From contig NZ_QQAY01000003.1 of assembly GCF_003350505.1 (NCBI RefSeq), positions 392,967-456,966 of the forward strand: a stretch of DNA of 64,000 bases. The letters are read 5' to 3'. This DNA comes from Falsibacillus pallidus (GTDB taxonomy: Bacteria; Bacillota; Bacilli; Bacillales; DSM-25281). The position numbers and the translations under genes were made by a program. Positions 1 through 9,070 of the stretch are shown here, one piece after another. Every line of letters begins with the position of its first letter. Within the stretch, counting starts at the first letter, position 1. The notes below the pieces were generated by a model. It was given only the letters and a program-made list of their open reading frames with translations, made no database searches and was not told the origin of the DNA.

Positions 1-704
1 GTAATATTGAATAGACCATCGTTCGGCTTTGCGGCAGGGGAAATTTTCATTCCACCGCCATAGTATGGATGATTGGAGACCGTAATAAACCACATCCGCG
101 GGAAGTGAAATTCCTCCCCGTCGATATGAAGGACAGCGGGTCCCGGTTTATAGGATATAAGTTCCTTTATTAAATAAAATGCATAGATCAGCTTTCCAAG
201 CGACAGCTTGTTCAGCCACTTTTTCAAATTGGATTGATTCGCTTTGACTGTAATTTGAGCATCAAAGCCTGCACCTATACTATTCACGAAATGCCCTTTT
301 GGATACTCTGAGGTATGGAATGAACCGGCATCCAATTCCATTCCTTCCTCTTCCATTAACGCAAGTATGCGCTTCAAGCTATCCCTCGGGCTCTTCGGCA
401 AACCGAATCCCCTTGCGAAGTCGTTCCCGGATCCAGCAGGTATATAAGCCACCTTCATCCCTTCAAAACCAATTGCCCCATTGATCACTTCATTGACTGT
501 GCCGTCGCCGCCGACAGCTGTGACCACTGCACGGTCCTCTGGCAATCTGGCAATCTCATTAACTATTTCAGTCGCATGCTGGGGGGATTCTGTGAAATGG
601 ATAGAATGCGGCGAGTCTTGCAGCTCTTTTTTCAGTTCGTTCCAAATCTTCAGGGAATATCCATTCTTTGCTTGCGGGTTGACAATGAAATGCAATGCAG
701 CCAT
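1..704 (-). CDS. ytlR: Diacylglycerol/lipid kinase family protein YtlR (3' end outside window)
   Basis: The gene reads leftward from an ATG at 704 and runs off the window edge, so about 234 N-terminal residues are visible. The kinase signature GGDGTVNE (about residues 65-72) and the GSGNDFARG segment (about 91-99) are the nucleotide-binding motifs of the diacylglycerol kinase catalytic domain (DagK/LCB5/YegS fold). Members phosphorylate lipid hydroxyls with ATP at the membrane. The ATG overlaps the TGA of the upstream gene (ATGA), so translation is probably coupled to ytlQ. The assignment to YtlR rather than DagK or another YegS-like kinase rests on the ytlP-ytlQ neighbourhood; the true lipid substrate cannot be read from the sequence. 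Confidence 0.85.
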   Translation of the reverse strand, partial: MAALHFIVNPQAKNGYSLKIWNELKKELQDSPHSIHFTESPQHATEIVNEIARLPEDRAVVTAVGGDGTVNEVINGAIGFEGMKVAYIPAGSGNDFARGFGLPKSPRDSLKRILALMEEEGMELDAGSFHTSEYPKGHFVNSIGAGFDAQITVKANQSNLKKWLNKLSLGKLIYAFYLIKELISYKPGPAVLHIDGEEFHFPRMWFITVSNHPYYGGGMKISPAAKPNDGLFNI

Positions 705-1678
705 CAATCCATTTCCTCCTCTTCGATAAGGAGGTTATTGTCAGCATTCCATCCTTGCCGTTTAAATCCAACGGTATGGGTATGCTCAAATAAAGCCTGT
801 ACTGCTTTTAACTGCATATGTTTAATTGGAGAATTGAGATTCCTCTGCTGGTCAAACCAATCATTGAATGTTCGTTTATCCAAGAGAGCCGTATCGTATG
901 GGCCATTTGGATAATCAATATAGCCGTCCCTGAATACAACCGCTTTTTTAATAGGAAACTCTACTTGATGAAGTTGAAAAATACGGGCAATTATTTTTTC
1001 CATACGTGACAAAGCTATAAGTGGATTCAGTGTCTTACTGGAATCTTTTCCATCCCTTTTTTCCCAGAAGTGCTCTTTGGAACCTATATAGACAGCATCC
1101 TGATTACCCTCCAAAAAAGTCAAACACCAAATGGCGGTTGGTGAAGCAACCATGATATCCATATCAACCGGTGCATTTTTCACTAAGAATACAGGCTCAT
1201 ATAAGACAAGGAACGAATCCGGGAATCTTTGCAGCAAGAAACGAAGCTTCACGTCGTCAAAATACTTATCATCGATATATGACTTCGCTGTTATGGTAGA
1301 GCTTGCCCATTTCAATTGAAAGGCAAGGAGCTGATTCAAAAAATCCTGTTTCAGCTCATCTTCTGTCATTGGATGATCTGAATGAAACGTGAAGGCTGGA
1401 ACCTCATCTTCCGTCTGAAAAGGGACTTCGCTCTCTTCCTCTGCTTGGTCCCTCCTGAAAAAGTCCTTTACCTTGTCAAAAATGCCCTGCTTTCCTTCGA
1501 CCATTTGCTTGAATTCTTGGAGTTTCAGAAATTCGGCATCCCCATTTTTTTGGTCTTCCCATTCCTGTTTCCATTTTCCCCAATGCTGCTTCTTCAATCG
1601 AATATATTGGGTCGGATAACGATAAATATCAGTTTCGTATCGGGAAATATAGTCTTGAAGTTTAATTAGCTGCGCCAT
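704..1678 (-). CDS. ytlQ: Conserved hypothetical protein YtlQ
   Basis: This encodes a 324-residue soluble protein with no signal peptide, no membrane segment and no catalytic motif that I recognise. The N-terminal third is rich in Lys, Glu, Gln and Trp and looks helical; an acidic linker is followed by a more hydrophobic C-terminal domain. The ATG at 1678 abuts the stop codon of the thpR-like gene at 1679, and its own stop overlaps ytlR, so the three genes form one tight transcription unit. The name comes from the matching ytlP-ytlQ-ytlR order in Bacillus subtilis. Function is unknown, and I would not infer one from linkage to a lipid kinase and an RNA phosphodiesterase. Confidence 0.75.
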   Translation of the reverse strand: MAQLIKLQDYISRYETDIYRYPTQYIRLKKQHWGKWKQEWEDQKNGDAEFLKLQEFKQMVEGKQGIFDKVKDFFRRDQAEEESEVPFQTEDEVPAFTFHSDHPMTEDELKQDFLNQLLAFQLKWASSTITAKSYIDDKYFDDVKLRFLLQRFPDSFLVLYEPVFLVKNAPVDMDIMVASPTAIWCLTFLEGNQDAVYIGSKEHFWEKRDGKDSSKTLNPLIALSRMEKIIARIFQLHQVEFPIKKAVVFRDGYIDYPNGPYDTALLDKRTFNDWFDQQRNLNSPIKHMQLKAVQALFEHTHTVGFKRQGWNADNNLLIEEEEMD

Positions 1679-2263
1679 TTATTTCTCCCCCTCTGCTGTC
1701 TCCTTAAGAATCCATTTTTTAACTGCTTCATATTTAGGAATCCGATCAAGATGTGTCTGATAGAGAATGATTTCGGAAATACTAAACGAAGGTTTATCAA
1801 CTTTTGCTTCGGAAGCTTTTCGAAGTTCATCGCTGCTGAACAATTTTTGTCCATCCCATTTTCTGGCCAATGTTATGTGGGGATTGAATGGCTTCTTATC
1901 TAATTCCATACCTGCTGATTCAACCGCTTCTTTGACAGCATTCTGCAGCCTATTAAGATACTCGGGCACATGAATTCCATCTCAGAAAACCCGTGGGGAA
2001 TCCTGCTTTCCAAAAACACCAAGATCGGCTAAAGATGCGGGGAGATCACTGTATCCCGCAATGGCTTTAGCAACATTCTCCTTCACTTTAAGAAGCTGTC
2101 TTTCCGGAACCTCTCCAAGAAAAGCGAGAGTTAAATGGTAGTCCTCCCAATGCACCCATTTTTTGAAGGGAAACGGATTTTTGATTTCTTGACACCATTG
2201 TTTCAGAAATTGCTTCACTTCTTTTGGAAGGGAAACGGCAATAAAATAATGTGGTTTTGTCAT
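1679..2263 (-). pseudogene. thpR: RNA 2',3'-cyclic phosphodiesterase (ThpR/YtlP), interrupted by an in-frame TGA
   Basis: Two reading segments in the same frame together make a complete 2H phosphoesterase. The first (to 1982) holds the motif HLTL near residue 43; the second (from about 1969) holds the second motif in PFNPHITLARK. Family members hydrolyse RNA 2',3'-cyclic phosphates and were once called 2'-5' RNA ligases. The segments are separated only by TGA at 1984-1982. The context SPRVF-stop-DGIH fits a Trp codon (TGG) changed to TGA, because the family usually has a Trp after RVL/RVF. Without the stop the product would be about 194 residues. The likely start is ATG 2263; TTG 2269 is possible. 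Loss of the second HxTL motif would inactivate the enzyme unless the stop is suppressed or is a sequencing error. Confidence 0.8.
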
Positions 2264-2427
2264 TTTCAACGTCCTTTAATTAAAATCGTTATTCATATTT
2301 TAGCAAAATTTCCACTGTTTCACACATAAGGTTTTTTCAAATGCCCTCAGGCGTATCGGTTGATTGAGATCCCGGAACAAAGTAAGATGAAAATAGAGAT
2401 CATTGCTTCAGGAAAGGAAGTTTTATC

Positions 2428-3357
2428 ATGAAAGTTGTTAATAACATTGCCGAATTAATCGGTGAAACTCCACTTGTAAAATTAAATAGGCTGAACCCTG
2501 AAAAAGGGGCAGATGTATATGTGAAGCTTGAATTTTATAATCCAAGTAAAAGCGTCAAAGACCGTGCAGCATTCAATATGATCATTGAGGCGGAAGAAAA
2601 GGGGCTTCTTAAGGAAGGAGCTACGATCATTGAACCGACGAGCGGGAATACTGGAATCGGCCTGGCAATGAATGCTGCTGCCCGCGGATATAAAGCCATC
2701 CTCGTTATGCCGGATACGATGACGCAGGAAAGAATCAACCTTTTGAAGGCATACGGTGCTAAAGTAGTATTGACGCCGGGGGACGAAAAAATGCCAGGTG
2801 CCATTAAGAAAGCCAAGGAACTTTGCGAAGAAATCGAGAATAGCTACATGCCGATGCAATTCGAAAACCAGGCCAATCCAGATGCACACCGCAAGACCAC
2901 TGCCCTTGAAATCATCGAAGCTGTGGAAGAACTCGGCAAACCTCTTTCCGCATTTGTGGCAACAGCCGGTACAGGCGGGACAATAACCGGTACAGGAGAA
3001 GTATTGAAGGAAAAATATCCGGACATCCAAATCCATGTGGCTGAGCCAGCTGGATCACCAGTCCTTTCAGGAGGCAAACCGGGTAAACATAAATTAGTGG
3101 GTACGAGTCCGGGATTCGTTCCAGATACACTGAATCAAGAAGTATACGATAAAATCTATCAAATTAAAGACGAAGATGCTTATGAAACAGCACGAAGAAT
3201 GGCAAGGGAAGAAGGAATTCTTGTAGGCCCTTCATCAGGCGCTGCCTGCTTTGCGGCCATTGAAACAGCGAAGACCATGCCGGAAGGCTCCATTGTGATC
3301 TGCATCGCCTGCGATACAGGGGAACGCTATCTCTCCGGTGATCTGTTCAATTTTTAA
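2428..3357 (+). CDS. ytkP: Cysteine synthase-like PLP enzyme YtkP
   Basis: The 309-residue protein is a fold-type II PLP enzyme of the O-acetylserine sulfhydrylase family, normally making cysteine from O-acetylserine and sulfide. Visible features are the SVKDR motif with the PLP lysine at residue 44, the phosphate/substrate loop TSGNTG (71-76), the glycine-rich TAGTGG loop near 178, and PSSGA near the C-terminus. Length is typical. It is transcribed alone, divergent from the ytlPQR unit, after a good Shine-Dalgarno (aggaaaggaag), and ends in a strong hairpin. The symbol follows the location next to ytlP; CysK itself is the main alternative, as the sequence cannot show which paralogue supplies most cysteine. 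Confidence 0.85.
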   Translation: MKVVNNIAELIGETPLVKLNRLNPEKGADVYVKLEFYNPSKSVKDRAAFNMIIEAEEKGLLKEGATIIEPTSGNTGIGLAMNAAARGYKAILVMPDTMTQERINLLKAYGAKVVLTPGDEKMPGAIKKAKELCEEIENSYMPMQFENQANPDAHRKTTALEIIEAVEELGKPLSAFVATAGTGGTITGTGEVLKEKYPDIQIHVAEPAGSPVLSGGKPGKHKLVGTSPGFVPDTLNQEVYDKIYQIKDEDAYETARRMAREEGILVGPSSGAACFAAIETAKTMPEGSIVICIACDTGERYLSGDLFNF

Positions 3358-3363
3358 TTTAAC

Positions 3364-3406
3364 AAAAAAGAGGCATGGACCTTTATCGGGTCCATGCCTC
3401 TTTTTC
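3364..3406. terminator. Bidirectional terminator between ytkP and dat
   Basis: A perfect 18-bp stem built around GAGGCATGGACC and its complement, with a short loop, is flanked by an A run and a T run. It can terminate both convergent genes. Confidence 0.9.
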
Positions 3407-3420
3407 TATATCATTGCAGC

Positions 3421-4284
3421 TTAAGTATTCTGAAGGAGCGTGCATTCCTTTTGGATATGCTGAGAGAACAGTTCTTGAAGCTTTCTTGTCATCGATCCCG
3501 GCACCCCTTCACCGATCACCGTTTTATCAACCTGGATGATCGGCATGACTTCTGAAGTAGTGCTTCCAAGAAACACTTCGTCCGCTGCCAGCAACTGTTC
3601 AACTGTAAATTCCTTTTCTACGAATGGAACAGCATTTTCTGCACACACCTTCTGGATCACTTGACGCGTGATTCCGTTAAGGATCAGATTGGTTGCAGGA
3701 TGTGTCATGACAGTTCCATCTTTGACGATGAATACATTGGAGGACGATCCTTCCGTCACAATCTCCCCGCGATGCTGAATTGCTTCGTAGCAATCCGACT
3801 CAGCAGCTTTCTGCTTCGCCAAAATGTTGCCTAGAAGATTCAAGCTTTTGATATCGCACCGCAGCCAGCGTATATCTTCGACCAGCAGGGTTTTAACCCC
3901 TTTATCAAGCGAAGCCTCTGGCCTTGGCATTTCTCTCGTATAAGCGATGTAGGAGCATGCCACATCTTTTAGAGGAAATGCATGCTGCCGCGGGGCAATC
4001 CCCCGGGAGAACTGCATATAAATGATTCCAGTTTCAAGCATATTTTCATCGATGAGCCTTGCTGCATGACTTTTGATTTCATCCTTTTGATAATGGATTT
4101 TCAGGCCAATCTTTTCAGCACTTTCATAGAGACGCTTCAGATGTTCTTCAGCTGTATACATCTTGCCGTTGTAAACTCTGATGACTTCGTAAATGCCATC
4201 CCCGAATTGATAGCCTCTGTCTTCAATATCCATTACCGCATCTTTGCGTTCAATCAGTTCCCCATTAACGATGACTTTTTCCAT
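3421..4284 (-). CDS. dat: D-amino-acid (D-alanine) aminotransferase
   Basis: The 287-residue class IV PLP aminotransferase interconverts D-alanine plus 2-oxoglutarate with pyruvate plus D-glutamate, feeding peptidoglycan D-amino acid pools. The PLP lysine lies in RCDIKSLNLL (Lys146), the early DRGYQFGDGIYE block (about 22-33) is diagnostic, and GIAPRQHAF matches the carboxylate-binding RxH loop of D-amino-acid transaminases rather than branched-chain enzymes. It starts at ATG 4284, 40 bp downstream of the ytjP stop in the same direction, so the two are probably cotranscribed. D-alanine aminotransferase next to a dipeptidase-like enzyme suggests wall-peptide or D-amino-acid turnover, which is an inference. 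Confidence 0.92.
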   Translation of the reverse strand: MEKVIVNGELIERKDAVMDIEDRGYQFGDGIYEVIRVYNGKMYTAEEHLKRLYESAEKIGLKIHYQKDEIKSHAARLIDENMLETGIIYMQFSRGIAPRQHAFPLKDVACSYIAYTREMPRPEASLDKGVKTLLVEDIRWLRCDIKSLNLLGNILAKQKAAESDCYEAIQHRGEIVTEGSSSNVFIVKDGTVMTHPATNLILNGITRQVIQKVCAENAVPFVEKEFTVEQLLAADEVFLGSTTSEVMPIIQVDKTVIGEGVPGSMTRKLQELFSQHIQKECTLLQNT

Positions 4285-4324
4285 CCTGCTCCCCCGTTTC
4301 TATCAAATGTGTATATCTATTTCC

Positions 4325-5740
4325 TTACTCCCCGGCCAACTCAAAGATTGCCTGTGCGTATAATGCAGTTGCCCTGAAAAGATCTTCAAGGAACATGTAT
4401 TCATCTTTCTGATGGGCGACATCCGGTCTACCCGGAAATAGGGGCCCAAATGCCACTCCGGATTTCAAGGAACGGGCGTAAGTTCCTCCGCCTATGCTGA
4501 TTAGCTCCGCTTTCTCACCAGTCTGCTCTTCGTAGACTTTCTTCAGCTTTTGAATAAGTGGATCGCTTTCTTCCACATGATGCGGTTTGGAATCAGTGAA
4601 GTTTTCGACTGCTATCCCCTGTTCCTCAAGCTTTTTCCATACTGCTTCCTTCTTTTCATCCAAATCAAATGTGACAGGATAACGCATATTCAACCCAAGT
4701 CGTCCGCCTTTACCTTCTTCATAATGAAGCTTGCCGACATTGATGGTCAGATCCCCTGTAATTTCATCACTGTAAGCGAAGCCCATCGCTTTGCCCCTTG
4801 AATCCTGGAAAAATGTCTTTTGGATAAATTGTATGAAAGATGCAGCATTTTCATCCATTTGAAAACCAGCTAAAAAATTGGCCAGATGAAGTCCAGCACT
4901 CTTTCCTAAGTCCGGCTCCATTCCATGGGCAGACTGACCTTTCATTTCAAGAATCAGGTCCCCGCTCTCTACATAACATTTCCCTTCAAGCTCCCATTTC
5001 TTTATGTAGTCATCAAACTGCTGTATAAGGTCTGAATGGTCTCCCTCCACTTCCAGGATTGCTTTTGCAAAATCAGGAACCATATTGTATCTTCTGCCTG
5101 AATCGAACTTTGTAACAGTCATGAACGATGCTTTGGCTTCTCCTGACGGCTTCCACACTAAATCATAATCTGCTATTCCTTTTTCGGCATAGATGATAGG
5201 GAAGTCAGCATCCGGAGCAAATCCCATTGCCGGCATTTCTTCTTTGCTGAAATAGTGCTCGACACATCTCCAATCACTTTCTTCATCTGTCCCAATGATC
5301 ATCCTTACTCTTTTTGAGAGAGGAAGCCCAAGTTCTTTTACAATTTTCATGGCATAATAGGCAGCCATAGTCGGCCCCTTATCATCGATTGCGCCGCGCG
5401 CGTAAATCTTTCCATCACTGATTTCCCCGCCATATGGGTCAAACGTCCATCCATCTCCTTCTGGCACTACATCAACATGGCACAGAATCCCTAACAGTTC
5501 ATCCCCTGCACCCATTTCAAGATGGCCTCCATAGGAATCAACATTTTTGCTTGTGAAACCGTCTTTCTCTCCCAGTTCCAATAGATACATCAGGGCTTCT
5601 TTCACCCCTTGTCCAAATGGTGCATCTTCTGAGCGATTCTCCTCATCGAGTACACTTTTAATTTGGAGAAATTTCTGCAGATCCCCAAGAAGATCTTCCT
5701 TACGCTTTTCCACTTCTTCCATCCAATTGATATTTGTCAT
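4325..5740 (-). CDS. ytjP: M20 family metallodipeptidase YtjP (Xaa-His/PepV-like)
   Basis: This is a 471-residue zinc peptidase of the M20/PepV family, a cytoplasmic dipeptidase. The metal-binding segments are visible in order: CHVDVVPEGDGW (about 88-99), RGAIDDKGP with the bridging Asp (about 115-123) and GTDEESDW with the catalytic Glu (about 150-157). A lid/dimerisation insert follows, then HGMEPD and a C-terminal metal His in the PDVAHQKDE segment. The ATG at 5740 has an aaggag sequence 8 bases upstream; TTG at 5743 would add one Met. It heads a likely two-gene unit with dat. Substrate class is from family knowledge; exact dipeptide preference is not readable. Confidence 0.88.
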   Translation of the reverse strand: MTNINWMEEVEKRKEDLLGDLQKFLQIKSVLDEENRSEDAPFGQGVKEALMYLLELGEKDGFTSKNVDSYGGHLEMGAGDELLGILCHVDVVPEGDGWTFDPYGGEISDGKIYARGAIDDKGPTMAAYYAMKIVKELGLPLSKRVRMIIGTDEESDWRCVEHYFSKEEMPAMGFAPDADFPIIYAEKGIADYDLVWKPSGEAKASFMTVTKFDSGRRYNMVPDFAKAILEVEGDHSDLIQQFDDYIKKWELEGKCYVESGDLILEMKGQSAHGMEPDLGKSAGLHLANFLAGFQMDENAASFIQFIQKTFFQDSRGKAMGFAYSDEITGDLTINVGKLHYEEGKGGRLGLNMRYPVTFDLDEKKEAVWKKLEEQGIAVENFTDSKPHHVEESDPLIQKLKKVYEEQTGEKAELISIGGGTYARSLKSGVAFGPLFPGRPDVAHQKDEYMFLEDLFRATALYAQAIFELAGE

Positions 5741-6165
5741 CAATCATGCTCCTTCCAATAATCGATATTCATTTATGTAATGTATGTTACTACTATCAAA
5801 CATTAAAAGACAACTTGTCCACCCTTAAAAATAGTAAATCACATCACGATATGTTTCTATTCCACTAAAAATGGATAAATAACTGTTAAAGGCATATTTC
5901 CAGGCAGATGCTTCATACTATTAAAGAAATAAAGGTGAATGTTGGAAACAGATTAATTTTTTTGTAAAATTCAGCATTTTCCTAGATATTTCTTTTTAGT
6001 AGGAGTACAATATAGGTGTCTGACATCTTAGAAAAAAATAATCGTGAATCGTAAAGGAGTTGTCTGCTCGGAGATCATTATTGCAAGGTGATTAAAGGTC
6101 ATTCCTTTAATCTAGGAAGCCGTCCGTAATCTTTGCCAAAGGTAAAATGATGAGGGAGTGGTTTT
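5741..6165. other. 425-bp intergenic region upstream of ytjP and ytzE
   Basis: This divergent spacer contains no open gene that I can support. It is A+T rich towards ytjP. Near ytzE it holds a perfect 9-bp inverted repeat at 6090-6112 (GATTAAAGG, 5-base loop, CCTTTAATC) without a T run, and an aaaggag followed by a 12-codon TTG-initiated reading frame at about 6059. Either could be a leader element of ytzE, but nothing proves it. Confidence 0.5.
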
Positions 6166-6387
6166 TTGAAACCTTCAACAAACCGAATGTTAACCCGGAT
6201 TAAATCAGTGTATATGTTCATTAAAGACCATGGGACTGTATCTACTCAAGATTTAGTAGATGAATTCGGAATTACACCCCGTACCGTTCAAAGAGACTTA
6301 AATGTATTAGAATATAATAATCTAGTTGAAAGTCCAAGTCGGGGAAAATGGTCAACCACTGAGAAGCGAGTTAAGATGTCATCGTGA
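6166..6387 (+). CDS. ytzE: Small DeoR-type HTH regulator YtzE
   Basis: A 73-residue protein consists almost entirely of one DeoR-type winged helix-turn-helix: LTRIKSVYMFIK leads into STQDLVDEFGITPRTVQRDLNVL, with the recognition helix around residues 34-46. It lacks the sugar-phosphate sensor domain of full DeoR regulators, so it is a stand-alone DNA-binding domain as in Bacillus subtilis YtzE. The start is TTG at 6166 with gagggag 8 bases upstream. An unusually long leader with a perfect hairpin precedes it. Target genes are not evident. Confidence 0.85.
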   Translation: MKPSTNRMLTRIKSVYMFIKDHGTVSTQDLVDEFGITPRTVQRDLNVLEYNNLVESPSRGKWSTTEKRVKMSS

Positions 6388-6447
6388 AACACTAAAGAAT
6401 CTCTTTTTTCGAGAGGCTCGTACTGAATTTTAATATCGAATTAATTT

Positions 6448-6498
6448 TAAAGGGGCTGGTCCATATGTGCAGTGCACATTATTGGGCCAGCCCCTTTA
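6448..6498. terminator. Bidirectional terminator between ytzE and the rsuA-like gene
   Basis: A long inverted repeat pairs AAAGGGGCTGGTCC with GGGCCAGCCCCTTT around a loop that itself contains the palindrome TGTGCAGTGCACA. It separates two convergent genes. Confidence 0.8.
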
Positions 6499-6504
6499 CG
6501 GCTA

Positions 6505-7218
6505 TTATTCATTCGATTTTAGCATTTCTACTTCTTCATCCGTCAACTCACGATAATCACCGAGTTCCAGTTCTTCATCCAAGGGGAGCGGCCCCATTGA
6601 TATCCTCTTCAAATACATGACTCTTTTGCCGACAGATTCAAACATCCTCTTCACCTGATGGAATTTACCCTCAGTAATGGTCAATTCAATATCCGAAGTG
6701 ATGCCTGATTTAAGGATTTTTAAAATGCCCGGCTTTGTATGGTAGCCGTCATCAAGCGTAACCCCATCTGCAAATGCCTTTACATCCTCTTCTGTCACTT
6801 CTTGGTCGATGACAGCAAAATATGTTTTAGGAACATGCTTCTTCGGGGAAAGGAGCTGATGTGAAAGATGTCCGTCATTTGTCAAGATTAAAAGACCTTC
6901 TGTATCTTTATCGAGCCTCCCTACTGGAAACGGGGACCTGGCCGCATCCTCCATGGCCAAAATATCCACAACCGTTTCATCCCTGGAGTCTTCCGTAGCC
7001 GAAACAACGCCTGGAGGCTTATTCATCATGAAGTAAACAAACTCTTTATAAATGACTTCTTCGCCATTCACTATTACGGCATCTTCTTCAGGATTCACAT
7101 GCATCTTGGCATCCTTGACTACTTCCCCGTTCAGCTTGATGCCGCCAGTCTTCAAGAGTTTCTTTACTTCTTTTCTGCTTCCGTACCCGACATTAGCTAA
7201 TAATTTATCTATTCTCAA
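6505..7218 (-). CDS. 16S rRNA pseudouridine synthase, RsuA/RluB family (YtzG-like)
   Basis: The 237-residue enzyme isomerises a uridine in ribosomal RNA, by family most likely U516 of 16S rRNA. An N-terminal S4 RNA-binding domain covers about residues 1-60 (MRIDKLLANVGYGSRKEVKK). The catalytic domain has the signature GRLDKDTEGL with catalytic Asp103 and the QVKRM motif near residue 190. Length and organisation match RsuA. It starts at ATG 7218 and lies downstream of the flippase gene ytgP, separated from it by a terminator hairpin, so it probably has its own promoter. RluB is the alternative within the family. Confidence 0.88.
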   Translation of the reverse strand: MRIDKLLANVGYGSRKEVKKLLKTGGIKLNGEVVKDAKMHVNPEEDAVIVNGEEVIYKEFVYFMMNKPPGVVSATEDSRDETVVDILAMEDAARSPFPVGRLDKDTEGLLILTNDGHLSHQLLSPKKHVPKTYFAVIDQEVTEEDVKAFADGVTLDDGYHTKPGILKILKSGITSDIELTITEGKFHQVKRMFESVGKRVMYLKRISMGPLPLDEELELGDYRELTDEEVEMLKSNE

Positions 7219-7237
7219 ATGAATCTCTTCCCTTCAG

Positions 7238-7273
7238 AAAAAGCGGAATCTAGAGCCTAGAATCCGCTTTTTT
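7238..7273 (-). terminator. Terminator downstream of ytgP
   Basis: AAAAAGCGGAATCTAGAG pairs with its imperfect complement CCTAGAATCCGCTTTTTT. The hairpin lies between ytgP and the downstream rsuA-like gene, both read leftward. Confidence 0.75.
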
Positions 7274-7278
7274 ATTTC

Positions 7279-8910
7279 TTAAGATATCCTCAATTTTTGT
7301 TTTATGCGCAAGAGGCGGCTTCCGAACAGTTTATCCGCCAGTTTCGATTTTAACCCAAGGTAGCCGTAGACAACCGCCCCGATTCCTCCACAAATAAGGA
7401 TAATCACTAGGGACTGCCATTTGACCGCTGGGTTTAATAGATGGGTGATGCCCTTATAGCTTAGGATGACAATAACAGCCATTACAGCATTCATGGCTGT
7501 AATCAGCATGGTTCTCCTGATCGCCAGTTTAAATGAATAGTTGGCAAAAACTTTTATGACAACCAGGTTAATGATGATGGATGCAGCATATCCTATGGCT
7601 GTTGCATAAACAGCCCCCTCTGTCTGATAGAGCTTGATCAGAGGGATATTCAATGCAAGCTTCACTAACAGCCCGACGAGCAAACTCAAAATTGTGAACC
7701 TCTGCTCGTTTATTCCCTGCATGATGGCAGCCGTTACTGAATACAAAGCAAAAAGAATTGCAACCGGGGCGTAATTCGCTAAAATCCCTGTACCAAACCC
7801 GCTGTGGCTGTAGAATACAGTATAGACCGGCTCTGCCAATAGGGATAATCCGATTGCAGCAGGCATCGTAATGAAAAGAAGGACCTGAAATGTTTGATCC
7901 AGCTGTCTCTTCAAGGTTTTTAAACTGTTTGTCGTATAGGATTCCGTTATCAACGGAACAAGCGTCAATGCGAAGGCAGTTGCCAAGGAAACCGGGATGA
8001 TGACAAGCTTATGGACCGTAAAGCTCAAGGTTCCGAGTGCATCCATACTTTCTTTAGCCTTGCCGATTTCAAACATTGCCCTTGAAAACGTCATTTGGTC
8101 GATAAGCTGATAAAGCGGATTGGCAATTCCAACAAGTACAAAAGGAATCGCATAGACGATGATTTCCTTGAACATATCCTTTACAGAAATATCGAGCGTC
8201 CCTTTATCTTCCTCTAATAGTTCATCCAAAAATGGCTTCCTTTTCTTCCAGTACCAAATAAGAAGAATCAGACTGGCGATCCCGCCTATAAAGGCCGCAA
8301 ATGTGGCTACGCTGATAGCCGAAACGATCGTTCCTTTGATGACATATAGAACGACGTATGCACCTGCGAGAAGGAATACTATCCTCGCCAGCTGTTCCAC
8401 AACCTGAGAAACAGCTGATGGCCCCATCGATTGGTGTCCTTGGAAAAACCCCCTGATCAAACTCATGAATGGAATGATGATCAGTGCAAAGCTTACGGCG
8501 CGAATGACTACGGATACGTCTGCAACAGAATATTTGCTGCTGCTCGCATCCTTCATGACAAATTCGGCAAAATACGGTGCGAAAATATACATGATCAAGA
8601 AGGAGATGAATCCGGTGGCAAGCATGAGCAATATACCTGATTTAAATAATTTTCTGCCGACCGCGTATTCCTCTATTGCATTATATTTGGCAATGTATTT
8701 TGAAACCGCAAGCGGTACACCGCCTGTGGCAACACTAATGAATATGGTATATGGCACGTATCCGAATTGATAGAGCTGCATTGCGCTCTCGCCATTTCCA
8801 CTTTTATTGATGATGGCATAAAAAGGGATAACATAAAAAAGGCCAAGCACCTTGGATAAAATCGTTCCCAAAGTCAATACAAATGTTCCGCGAATTAATT
8901 TAGAAGACAT
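7279..8910 (-). CDS. ytgP: Polysaccharide/lipid flippase YtgP (MOP superfamily)
   Basis: The 543-residue integral membrane protein has about 14 hydrophobic segments, typical of MOP-superfamily flippases. In Bacillus subtilis YtgP is related to MurJ/Amj-type lipid II flippases and to the spore-cortex protein SpoVB, moving undecaprenyl-linked cell-wall precursors outward. I chose ATG 8910 (MSSKLIRG), which has aggaaggg five bases upstream; the longer reading frame to 9012 has no ribosome-binding site and matches no family extension. It sits alone between two terminators or divergent genes, with the divergent flavoprotein gene ytfP starting 160 bp away. Specific cargo is inferred from family membership. 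Confidence 0.87.
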   Translation of the reverse strand: MSSKLIRGTFVLTLGTILSKVLGLFYVIPFYAIINKSGNGESAMQLYQFGYVPYTIFISVATGGVPLAVSKYIAKYNAIEEYAVGRKLFKSGILLMLATGFISFLIMYIFAPYFAEFVMKDASSSKYSVADVSVVIRAVSFALIIIPFMSLIRGFFQGHQSMGPSAVSQVVEQLARIVFLLAGAYVVLYVIKGTIVSAISVATFAAFIGGIASLILLIWYWKKRKPFLDELLEEDKGTLDISVKDMFKEIIVYAIPFVLVGIANPLYQLIDQMTFSRAMFEIGKAKESMDALGTLSFTVHKLVIIPVSLATAFALTLVPLITESYTTNSLKTLKRQLDQTFQVLLFITMPAAIGLSLLAEPVYTVFYSHSGFGTGILANYAPVAILFALYSVTAAIMQGINEQRFTILSLLVGLLVKLALNIPLIKLYQTEGAVYATAIGYAASIIINLVVIKVFANYSFKLAIRRTMLITAMNAVMAVIVILSYKGITHLLNPAVKWQSLVIILICGGIGAVVYGYLGLKSKLADKLFGSRLLRIKQKLRIS

Positions 8911-9070
8911 ATGATCCCTTCCTGAGTTCAACATAAAAAACACTAGTAGTAGTTTACAACTTACGACGGGAAATGACAATTTATTCGTCAAAGATTGCTT
9001 CTTTTGCCACACCTCTTTAAAATAACAGGCATAGTGTATTGTTTTTCAAGGAAAGGAAAAGGTGTTTTTA

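Noticed and set aside
8159..8640. Plus-strand frames within ytgP
   Set aside because: They are shadows of the strongly supported minus-strand gene, without ribosome-binding sites.
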